Shown here: one piece after another, positions 26,325 through 33,651 of the stretch
Layout of the letters: every line of letters begins with the position of its first letter
How positions within the stretch are numbered: the stretch's first letter is position 1
Origin: Cellulosimicrobium terreum
GTDB taxonomy: Bacteria > Actinomycetota > Actinomycetes > Actinomycetales > Cellulomonadaceae
Length of the DNA stretch: 64,000 bases
NCBI GenBank assembly: GCA_014803435.1
Contig: JACYFD010000003.1
Span: 186,001-250,000 of the forward strand
Reading direction: 5' to 3'
Translations under genes and position numbers: made by a program
Notes under the pieces: generated by a model
The model's database searches: none
Seen by the model: only the letters and a program-made list of their open reading frames with translations
Told to the model about the DNA's origin: nothing

Positions 26325-27584
26325 GTGGCAGTCGATCTGGTGGTCATCGGGCTGGGATACGTCGGGCTACCCCTCGTTCGCGAGGCGGTCTCGTCGGGTC
26401 TGTCCGTCCGCGGCTTCGAGGTCGACAAGGCGATCGTCGACGCTCTGAACGCAGGGGTCTCCCACGTCGACGACGTCGCGGACGCCGACGTCGCGTCGAT
26501 GGTGGCGTCGGGCTTCCGTGCGACCCTCGACGTGGAGGCGATCGCCGAGGCCGACGCCGTCGTGATCTGCGTCCCCACGCCGCTCGGCGCCGACGGCGGC
26601 CCGGACCTCGGCGCGGTCGTCGGCGCCACCCGGACCGTTGCCTCCGTCCTGCGCGAGGGCATGCTCGTCGTGCTGGAGTCGACGACGTACCCGGGCACGA
26701 CCGAAGAGGTGCTGCGACCGATCCTCGAGGAGACCGGGCTCGTCTGCGGGCGGGACTTCCACCTCGCGTTCTCGCCCGAGCGGATCGACCCGGGCAACCC
26801 GGTCTACGGGATGCGCAACACCCCGAAGGTCGTCGGCGGGCTCACTCCTGAGGCCACACGACGGGCCGCAGACCTGTACGGCCGCTTCGTCGACCGCGTC
26901 GTGGTCGCCAAGGGCGCCCGCGAGGCCGAGACCGCAAAGCTGCTCGAGAACACCTACCGCCACATCAACATCGCGCTCGTGAACGAGATGGCGCGCTTCT
27001 GCCACGAGCTCGACATCGATCTCTGGGACGTCATCAATCTGGCGAAGACCAAGCCCTTCGGCTTCCAGGCGTTCTACCCCGGCCCTGGCGTCGGTGGGCA
27101 CTGCATCCCGATCGATCCCAACTATCTCAGCCACAGCGTGCGGTCACGGCTCGGGTATCCGTTCCGCTTCGTCGAGCTGGCGCAGGAGATCAACGCGACG
27201 ATGCCGGCCTACGTCGCGAGGCGAGCACAGGACATCCTCAACGAGGACGCCAAGCCTCTTCGGGGGTCGCAGGTGCTCCTGCTCGGCGTGACCTACAAGC
27301 CCGACATCGCCGACCAGCGGGAGTCTCCCGCCGTCCCGCTCGCCCAGGCCCTGCGCGCCCAGGGCGCAGACGTCGTGTTCCACGATCCCTACATCGAGCG
27401 CTGGCGCCTCAACGAAGCGATCCTCGATCGTGTCCAGGACCTCGACGAGACGATCGCCTCGGCAGATCTCACGATCCTGGTCCAGAACCATGCCGCCTAC
27501 GACGTCGACGCCCTCGCCGTCGCCTCTCGTCGCTTCTTCGACACCAAGGGAGCCACGACGTCTCCGGGAGCGCACCGGCTCTAG
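26325..27584 (+). CDS. Nucleotide-sugar dehydrogenase (UDP-hexose/ManNAc type)
   Basis: A 419-residue enzyme of the UDP-glucose/UDP-N-acetyl-mannosamine dehydrogenase family, which oxidises a nucleotide sugar at C6 to a uronic acid. The Rossmann motif is VVIGLGYVGLPL (near residue 7); the catalytic Cys is in PGVGGHCIPIDP, the Lys in ETAKLLENTYRHINIALVNE, and SPERIDPGN and GVTYKPDIADQRESPA are family signatures. GTG 26325 is chosen because AAAGGA lies ten bases upstream; GTG 26316 would be too close to it. GHCIPIDP resembles the UDP-N-acetyl-sugar branch (WbpA/WecC), but the exact substrate is not decided. A relic of a paralogue lies at 15180-15464. Confidence 0.9.
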   Translation: MAVDLVVIGLGYVGLPLVREAVSSGLSVRGFEVDKAIVDALNAGVSHVDDVADADVASMVASGFRATLDVEAIAEADAVVICVPTPLGADGGPDLGAVVGATRTVASVLREGMLVVLESTTYPGTTEEVLRPILEETGLVCGRDFHLAFSPERIDPGNPVYGMRNTPKVVGGLTPEATRRAADLYGRFVDRVVVAKGAREAETAKLLENTYRHINIALVNEMARFCHELDIDLWDVINLAKTKPFGFQAFYPGPGVGGHCIPIDPNYLSHSVRSRLGYPFRFVELAQEINATMPAYVARRAQDILNEDAKPLRGSQVLLLGVTYKPDIADQRESPAVPLAQALRAQGADVVFHDPYIERWRLNEAILDRVQDLDETIASADLTILVQNHAAYDVDALAVASRRFFDTKGATTSPGAHRL

Positions 27585-27640
27585 CGCCACCTGGCCGGCG
27601 AACGTCACCACACCAGTGCCTCACCAGAGATGAGCCCCTC

Positions 27641-29080
27641 ATGCAGGCCACCGTCACGTACTCCTCCACGGCGCGGCGCTTCACGATCGACGCCACCCCG
27701 GACCTGGACGACGTCCAGGAGCGATGGGCCGGCGGCGAGATCTTCGTCGATCTTCCTGACGGCGTGACGGAGCCACATCCCGACCTCCAGGCGCTCGCGG
27801 CGATCCTCGTGCTCTTTCCGTTCGTCCGCACCGGCCTCACCTTGAACGTCCCGATATCCTGGCCGCTCGCCCAGACCTGCGAGTCGGTGCTGCCGTTCGG
27901 TGTTGTCAGCACGTCGTCGGACGGGAGCGTCGCCGCCCGAGCTGCCGGCGATCGACCTGGTCTCGCCTTTAGCGGGGGTGTCGACTCGACGGCTGCGCTC
28001 GCCCTCATGCCGCTCGACACAGCCGCCGTCTTCCTCGACCGGGTGGCCGGCGAAGGCCAACGCCCCTCACGGCTCTACGTGAAGCAGAGCGCGCACGTCG
28101 CGTGCGACATGATCTCGCAGCGCGGTTACGAGACCCTTCGCATCGCGTCGAACCTCGAGCACGTCCGACGACCTGTCGGGTTCCCGACTGACTGGGCGAA
28201 CGGCGTCCCGGCCGTCCTGCTCGCGGACGACCTCGGACTTGCGTCCGTCTCCTGGGGCATGGTGGCCGAGTCCGCATACCGTGTCGGACACGACCTCTTC
28301 ACCCCCCTGGCGAGGCGATCGATCTACACACGCTGGGACGCCCTGCTTCGGTCGGTCGGTCTGGTTCTCGGCGCTCCCGTTGCGGGCATCAGCGAGGTCG
28401 GGACCACGATGATCGAGTCGCGATCGAACCTCGCCGGCGTCGGACAGTCGTGCATCCGGGGACCCAAGAACCAGCCGTGCCTGAACTGCGTCAAGTGCCT
28501 CCGCAAGACCCTGCTCGACGCTGCGATCCACGAGCGGCCCGTGACCGCGTCGGAGGTGGACGCGCTGCTCCAGGCACGCAGCGCCGAAGCCGTCGTTCTC
28601 GGCACTCCCATCAAGCACGAGAACGTGTACCGCTGGCTCGCCTCGCGCCTGATCGTCCACGGCTCGTCCGCGACGTGGGACGCCTTCAAGAAGCGGCTCG
28701 ACGCGACAGGCACCGTGGTCGACTGGTGTTCTCGCTGGTACGCACCGTCCGACCTGGCGCTTCCCGAGCACTATCGCGCCAGTGCCGTGAAGAGCATCGC
28801 GAGCTACCTCGAGCCGCAGACCCAGACCGATCGCGCCGCGTTCGAAGGATGGGACCTCCGAACGGTCCTTGCCGGCCCCGAGGTCGGCGACGCCGTCACC
28901 GAGCTGCGTGAGCAGTTGGAGCGGGCAAAGCCGGACCAGCAGGCTCCGGCCTCCGAGCCTCGCGTCCGCGCCGCCACCCCCACCTCGGTCCCGGACGCTG
29001 CGCCGACAACCCCGTCGGGGTCACGTCTTGTGCGGCGTGCGCGCGCATTGGTACGTCGCGTCCGCGGGCGTGCACGCTGA
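27641..29080 (+). CDS. QueC-like PP-loop ATPase in a glycan locus
   Basis: A 479-residue protein. Residues 107-122 contain GLAFSGGVDSTAALAL, the SGGxDS PP-loop (111-116) of N-type ATP pyrophosphatases. Four Cys at 271, 280, 283 and 286 (CIRGPKNQPCLNCVKC) have the C-x8-C-x2-C-x2-C spacing of the zinc site in QueC, the 7-cyano-7-deazaguanine synthase. The first 100 residues and the last 110 are unlike QueC; the C-terminus is basic (Arg-rich) and ends in RARALVRRVRGRAR. No queuosine genes are near. It lies 56 bases after the nucleotide-sugar dehydrogenase and 34 before a GT2 gene, in one direction. QueC activates a carboxylate with ATP for amide and nitrile formation, so an acid-activating or amidating role on the uronate is conceivable. 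Function is unknown. Confidence 0.8.
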   Translation: MQATVTYSSTARRFTIDATPDLDDVQERWAGGEIFVDLPDGVTEPHPDLQALAAILVLFPFVRTGLTLNVPISWPLAQTCESVLPFGVVSTSSDGSVAARAAGDRPGLAFSGGVDSTAALALMPLDTAAVFLDRVAGEGQRPSRLYVKQSAHVACDMISQRGYETLRIASNLEHVRRPVGFPTDWANGVPAVLLADDLGLASVSWGMVAESAYRVGHDLFTPLARRSIYTRWDALLRSVGLVLGAPVAGISEVGTTMIESRSNLAGVGQSCIRGPKNQPCLNCVKCLRKTLLDAAIHERPVTASEVDALLQARSAEAVVLGTPIKHENVYRWLASRLIVHGSSATWDAFKKRLDATGTVVDWCSRWYAPSDLALPEHYRASAVKSIASYLEPQTQTDRAAFEGWDLRTVLAGPEVGDAVTELREQLERAKPDQQAPASEPRVRAATPTSVPDAAPTTPSGSRLVRRARALVRRVRGRAR

Positions 29081-29114
29081 TGGGGACGTTCGGCTGGAAG
29101 GGATCCGTGCCTGC

Positions 29115-31553
29115 ATGAACGCGAGCAACCGAGAATCAGTGTTTGCTCTGGACCCGGAGATCGCGACCGCCGCCGCACGCAGCCTGCAGAGCGCGGGGGG
29201 GGCGGAAAAGGCCTTGGCTAGGGCTCTCCGCTCAGCGTTGGCCTTCCAGTCCTCGTCCGTGCGCGAGGTCGTCGCACGCCTGGTGGACCCCCGGTCCGGG
29301 GTTCAGGACCTACTGGATCGAGCGCGTCGAACACCGGAAGACCTGGCCTCTCTGACGGACGAGGAGGTCAAGGCCCTCTGCGGTCTCGCCCGGGTCATCG
29401 GTCTCCAGCAGTTCGCGTACAGCGACCTCGCTGACTCCATCACCCTCTACACCGCCGCACGCGATCTCCTCCCGGTCGGCGGCTGGTCGTTTCGGGACGC
29501 CACGGCGTTCGCCCAGCTGTGCTGGTTCAGCGGTGCTCGGGCTCAGCTGGGCGCAGACGCCGAGCTGCTCGCGCGGGTTCCCCTGAGCGATCGCCGGTTC
29601 CTCGAGCTCGACCTCCTCGGGGCGGCACGTGGCGTCGGCTCCCAGGCATGGCTCGACGCCCTCTCCGCGGTACTCGACAGCACCGGTTCGTCACGCGTTC
29701 TCCTGGGTGAGGGCGCGACACCGTTCGACCGCCTCGGGTCGGCCCTCGAGGGCGGCACCGCTTCCGGGTCCCTGGTCACCGTGATCGTTCCCGCCTACCG
29801 CCCTGGTCCCGAGATCCTCACCGCGGTCAGATCGGTAGCGGAGCAGACGTGGGGAGACGTAGAGATCCTGGTAGTCGACGACGCGTCAGGGCCTGAGTTC
29901 TCAGACGTCTTCGGCGAGGTCTCCGACATGGACCCGCGGGTGCGCGTGCTGACCCAGACCACGAACATGGGCACGTACGCTGCACGCAACCGAGCGATGA
30001 GCGAGGCGCGCGGGGAGTTCATCACCTTCCAGGATGCCGACGACTGGTCCCATCCCGCCCGCATCCAGCTTCAGGTCGAACCGCTGCTCGAGGACCAGGG
30101 ACTGCTGAGGACCTTGAGCACCTCGATCCGTTGTTCTAGTGCCCTGGAGTTCCAGTACCTCGGCTTCGCCACCACACGGAGCAACGCTTCGTCGCACCTC
30201 TTCCGACAGTCCGTGCTCGACTCCGTAGGCGGGTTCGACTGGGTACGCAAGAGCGCGGACAGCGAGTTCGACCGCCGCCTCGAAGCATGGAAGCCCGGGC
30301 GTCGGCTTCAGCTCGACGCGCTTCTTGCCTTCGTCCGTCTCGAGCCCGACTCGCTCTCACGTGGCGACTTCCGGCCCGGCTGGATGCATCCGGCACGCGC
30401 CGAGTACCGGGCCTCGATGCTGCACTGGCACGAGAAGATCTCGGCAGGCGCTCCACCGCTTGTGTCCGCCGACAGGACCCAGCGCTCACTGAGCGCGCCC
30501 CGCGCGTTCCTCCGCGGACTCGGTGCACCGGAGACGCACCTCGATGTGGTGTACGCGTGTGACTGGACCCAGGACGCAGCGGTGCAGCGCGCCGCAGTCG
30601 ACGAGATCCGCGCGCTTGTCGCGGGTGGCGCCGGGGTCGGGCTCGCCAGCCTCAGCACGGTGTCCGGCTCTGCCCCTGTGCGTGGCCCCCTGGCACGGGC
30701 GGTGCGCCGACTGCTCGCGAGCGGTGAGGTCACCTTTGTCTCGCTCGAGGACTCATTCCACGTCCCGACGCTCGTTGTGAGGCAGCCCGAGGTTCTCGAA
30801 TGGCCGACGAACCGCCCCGTCTCCCTCACCGTCGATCGCGTCGTGATCGTTGCCGACGACGAGAACCGGGATCCTGAGGCGGGACCTGCCTGGTGCGTCT
30901 CCGACTGCGACCACAACGCACGTTCCCTCTTCGGCGTCGCACCGTCCTGGTGGGTGCGCAGCGAATCGGCTCGTGACGCGATCGCCCCTGTGGTCGGGCT
31001 GCCCCGCGTCATCGCGACCGACTTCCCCCGCGTCGTCGATGCTGCGCGAGGTCGGGTTCCCCGCGTACGCAAGCGTGGGGAGCGAACGATCGTGGGCTGG
31101 GTCTTCGAGGACGCTTCCTCGCTCCCGGACCGCGCGCTACTGACAGAAGCTTTCCCTGAGGACGGCAGCGTCGACGTTCGCCTGCTCGGCCCGAGGGCGC
31201 TGGTGAGACAGATGCTGGGTACCGTTCCAGCCGAGTGGCTCGTCTACGAGCCCGGCGAGATCAGCGCGCGCGAGCTCTTCTTCCAGGTCGACGTCGTGGT
31301 CGGATTCCCTGCTCGCACCGATTGGGAACCTTCACGTCGCGCCGTCCTGGAGGCGCTGGTCTCCGGACGCGCTGTCGTCCTCGATCCGGCGTTCCGGGAC
31401 GAGTTCGGCGACGCAGCCGCATACTGCCACCTCGAGGACCTGAACGCGGAACTCATCAGCGTGATTGCTGGCCAGCTCGCTGGACGCACCACGCAGACGA
31501 AACTCCCGGTCGCTACCGAGATCGGGCCGGTGCTCGACCTCGTTCTGTCCTGA
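29115..31553 (+). CDS. Large GT2 glycosyltransferase with extra C-terminal domain
   Basis: An 812-residue protein. About 215 N-terminal residues are helical and unassigned. A GT2 domain begins with VTVIVPAYRPGPEILTAV (near residue 222), followed by ILVVDDAS and the acidic motif in FQDADDWSHPAR (near 306). The C-terminal 330 residues look like a second Rossmann-type domain of GT-B kind (RTIVGWVFEDAS, then SARELFFQVDVVVGFPART and RRAVLEALVSGRAVVLDP). ATG 29115 is used; the purine-rich GGAAGGG is about 12 bases upstream. It is the last gene of the forward run that begins with the nucleotide-sugar dehydrogenase. Both domains could act in sequence on one glycan, but substrates are unknown. Confidence 0.78.
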   Translation: MNASNRESVFALDPEIATAAARSLQSAGGAEKALARALRSALAFQSSSVREVVARLVDPRSGVQDLLDRARRTPEDLASLTDEEVKALCGLARVIGLQQFAYSDLADSITLYTAARDLLPVGGWSFRDATAFAQLCWFSGARAQLGADAELLARVPLSDRRFLELDLLGAARGVGSQAWLDALSAVLDSTGSSRVLLGEGATPFDRLGSALEGGTASGSLVTVIVPAYRPGPEILTAVRSVAEQTWGDVEILVVDDASGPEFSDVFGEVSDMDPRVRVLTQTTNMGTYAARNRAMSEARGEFITFQDADDWSHPARIQLQVEPLLEDQGLLRTLSTSIRCSSALEFQYLGFATTRSNASSHLFRQSVLDSVGGFDWVRKSADSEFDRRLEAWKPGRRLQLDALLAFVRLEPDSLSRGDFRPGWMHPARAEYRASMLHWHEKISAGAPPLVSADRTQRSLSAPRAFLRGLGAPETHLDVVYACDWTQDAAVQRAAVDEIRALVAGGAGVGLASLSTVSGSAPVRGPLARAVRRLLASGEVTFVSLEDSFHVPTLVVRQPEVLEWPTNRPVSLTVDRVVIVADDENRDPEAGPAWCVSDCDHNARSLFGVAPSWWVRSESARDAIAPVVGLPRVIATDFPRVVDAARGRVPRVRKRGERTIVGWVFEDASSLPDRALLTEAFPEDGSVDVRLLGPRALVRQMLGTVPAEWLVYEPGEISARELFFQVDVVVGFPARTDWEPSRRAVLEALVSGRAVVLDPAFRDEFGDAAAYCHLEDLNAELISVIAGQLAGRTTQTKLPVATEIGPVLDLVLS

Positions 31554-31556
31554 AGG

Positions 31557-31997
31557 TCAGGGGCTGGGCGGGTCCTGACGGTCCGCCGCCTCCAGGCGGG
31601 CGGCCGAGAGGTCGCCGAGGATTCGGCGGGTCATCGCGTCCGTACGCTCCTCGACACGGTCCGCCTGCACGACCGTGGCGCGGATGACCCTGCGGTTCGA
31701 CCGGACGATCAGGTCGCTCTGGACGAGCAGCTGCCCGGACTCGCGCTCGAGCCGACGCGCGCTGGCCGCGACCTTCGCGACGTCGGCCGCCATCGCTGAC
31801 TGTCGACGGCCCAGGTCGCGAGCGACGCTGCGCACGAGGACCGCGGCCAGGGCGATCGCCAGAGCGATCAGGGTGCCGGCGACAGGCGTCGCCGAGACGG
31901 CGAACGCGAGAGCCGCACCGAGCGCCAGGAGGACGGTCGTCGCGACGAGGACGTCGGTGAGAGAGGGCCTGCGCACGGTGCTCCTAGGTCTGGTCAT
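31557..31997 (-). CDS. Small membrane protein with coiled-coil tail
   Basis: A 146-residue protein with two adjacent membrane helices (VLVATTVLLALGAALAFAV, then AGTLIALAIALAAVLV) and a predicted coiled coil in the remaining half. The layout resembles the N-terminal anchor of the methyltransferase at 15496-16563, without its catalytic domain. The ATG at 31997 overlaps the stop of the Stealth gene by 14 bases, so it is probably the last gene of that minus-strand operon. No function is recognised; it may be an anchor or scaffold for the neighbouring enzymes. Confidence 0.6.
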   Translation of the reverse strand: MTRPRSTVRRPSLTDVLVATTVLLALGAALAFAVSATPVAGTLIALAIALAAVLVRSVARDLGRRQSAMAADVAKVAASARRLERESGQLLVQSDLIVRSNRRVIRATVVQADRVEERTDAMTRRILGDLSAARLEAADRQDPPSP

Positions 31998-33651
31998 CAG
32001 GTGAGGCGAGTTCGAACGGCGCACGGAACGGGTAAAGGGTATCGAGCCAGTCGACGAGCCATCCTGCGTCGGCCTCCTCGCCACCGTCGGGCGGAGGGAC
32101 GTCGTTGAGGCAGATGACGTCGTACGACCGGACACCCGACATGGCATCCATCCGCTCACGCACCTCGGGGTCGCCGATGTTGAAGTATCCGAAGCTCAGG
32201 TCTGACCGCACCCCACGTCCTGTGAGCAGCGCGGTGTACAGGTGGAGCCAGGAGCTGATGACGACATCGTCGGCTGACCGGAACCTGTTCGCGACCGTGC
32301 GACCGATCTCGTCGGCGTACCGTTCCTCCAGCTCACGGGCGAGGTCGGTCCGCTGCGGCACAGGTACGTGTCCGAACAGGGCGGTGACCCGGCGGCCGTG
32401 GTCGCGCTCCAGCAGTGCGGCCGTCCTGCTCCGCGCGAGCTCGAGCGCGCTCTGCTTCTCGTCACCGACGGACGGCCGGAGCGTGCGGGAGAAGCTGATC
32501 CTCAGCTGCCCCTGGGGCGTGAAGAAGTCGTACGGCGTGACGGCCTTGTTGATCATCACGTCGTCGTTCATCAGCAGGTAGTGGTCGGAGAGACCGGTGA
32601 TGCGGTGCACCTGAGCACCGATCGCGTGCGAGTTGTAGCTGGGCAGCACGTCGGGGTCGGCGAAGACCTCGCGGTGGTCGACGATCTGGACGCGGTCGTG
32701 CTCGAGGTCGAGCCAGTCGGGCCGCTGGTCGTCGGTCACGAGGTAGATCGTGCGGATCCACGGTGCGTACATCTCCAGCGACCGCAGCGACGCCCTGAGC
32801 TCGCCCCGGTCGCGGAACCGGTGGGCGGCGAGCGTCTCGTCGTCCGGTGCGGCCACCGGCGCCAACCCGCCCTCGGCACGCGCGGCGTCGCGCCGTGCAC
32901 GCCACCGCGGGTCGGAGTCGTCGACCCACAGGTAGACGGCGTCGACCGGGAAGTCGATCTCGTGCACGTCGGGGACGACGGTCGTGGCGAGTCGCGGCTC
33001 CGGCGTGCCGTCCCACCGGGGCACGGGGGTCACCTCGAGGGAGTCGCACACGTCGACCTCCTGGACGACGCCGGTGCGCAGCGGAGCCCGCAGCGTGCCC
33101 TCCTCGTTCTCGTCCCAGACGTCGACGGAGCATCCCTGCGCCGCCCCGTACAGGCGGCCCGTCGCCGTGCACCGGACGTACCGGAAGAGGGTGAGCCGCC
33201 GGAGATCTGCCAGCTCGTCGTCCGCGAAGCCGTCGAGGAGCAGACGTGCACTGTCGATCCCGGGGGACGTCACGTAGTAGCCCTCCGGACCGAGCTCGTC
33301 ACGCAGCGCTCGAGCCACGTCCTCGAGATCCGCGCGCCGGATCGCCCACTGCGTAGTTCTCGAGTACGACGGCTGCGTCGAGAAGTAGGGTGCTCCGGAC
33401 GTGTCGAGCGCGCGTGCCACGGCTACCGCCGCCCGCGTCGGCATCCGCCACGGTGTCGCGTCGTCGTCGAGGACGGTGACGACCGGAACGCCCTGGTACT
33501 GCGAGAGCTCGAACCCTTCGTGCTCGACGAGCCGACGGACGGCAGCCGTCGGCGTCAGTTCCTGCACCGGGGGGGTCTGCTCGTCGGATCGAGGCGTGCG
33601 CCGCAGCGGGCGGACGATCTCTCGCGCGATCTCAGTCAGTCCGGACCACAT
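31984..33651 (-). CDS. Stealth-family phosphotransferase
   Basis: A 555-residue protein with the four conserved regions of the Stealth family: DAVYLWVDDSDPRWR (CR1, near residue 235), SLEMYAPWIRTIYLVTDDQRP (CR2, near 290), YNSHAIGAQVHRITGLSDHY with LLMNDDVMI (CR3, near 340) and CLNDVPPP (CR4, near 512). Stealth proteins transfer sugar-1-phosphates to form phosphodiester-linked capsule polymers. About 230 N-terminal residues form a region shared with the second Stealth protein. ATG 33651 overlaps the stop of the upstream GT2-TagF fusion by 20 bases. The donor sugar is unknown. Confidence 0.88.
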   Translation of the reverse strand: MWSGLTEIAREIVRPLRRTPRSDEQTPPVQELTPTAAVRRLVEHEGFELSQYQGVPVVTVLDDDATPWRMPTRAAVAVARALDTSGAPYFSTQPSYSRTTQWAIRRADLEDVARALRDELGPEGYYVTSPGIDSARLLLDGFADDELADLRRLTLFRYVRCTATGRLYGAAQGCSVDVWDENEEGTLRAPLRTGVVQEVDVCDSLEVTPVPRWDGTPEPRLATTVVPDVHEIDFPVDAVYLWVDDSDPRWRARRDAARAEGGLAPVAAPDDETLAAHRFRDRGELRASLRSLEMYAPWIRTIYLVTDDQRPDWLDLEHDRVQIVDHREVFADPDVLPSYNSHAIGAQVHRITGLSDHYLLMNDDVMINKAVTPYDFFTPQGQLRISFSRTLRPSVGDEKQSALELARSRTAALLERDHGRRVTALFGHVPVPQRTDLARELEERYADEIGRTVANRFRSADDVVISSWLHLYTALLTGRGVRSDLSFGYFNIGDPEVRERMDAMSGVRSYDVICLNDVPPPDGGEEADAGWLVDWLDTLYPFRAPFELASPDDQT

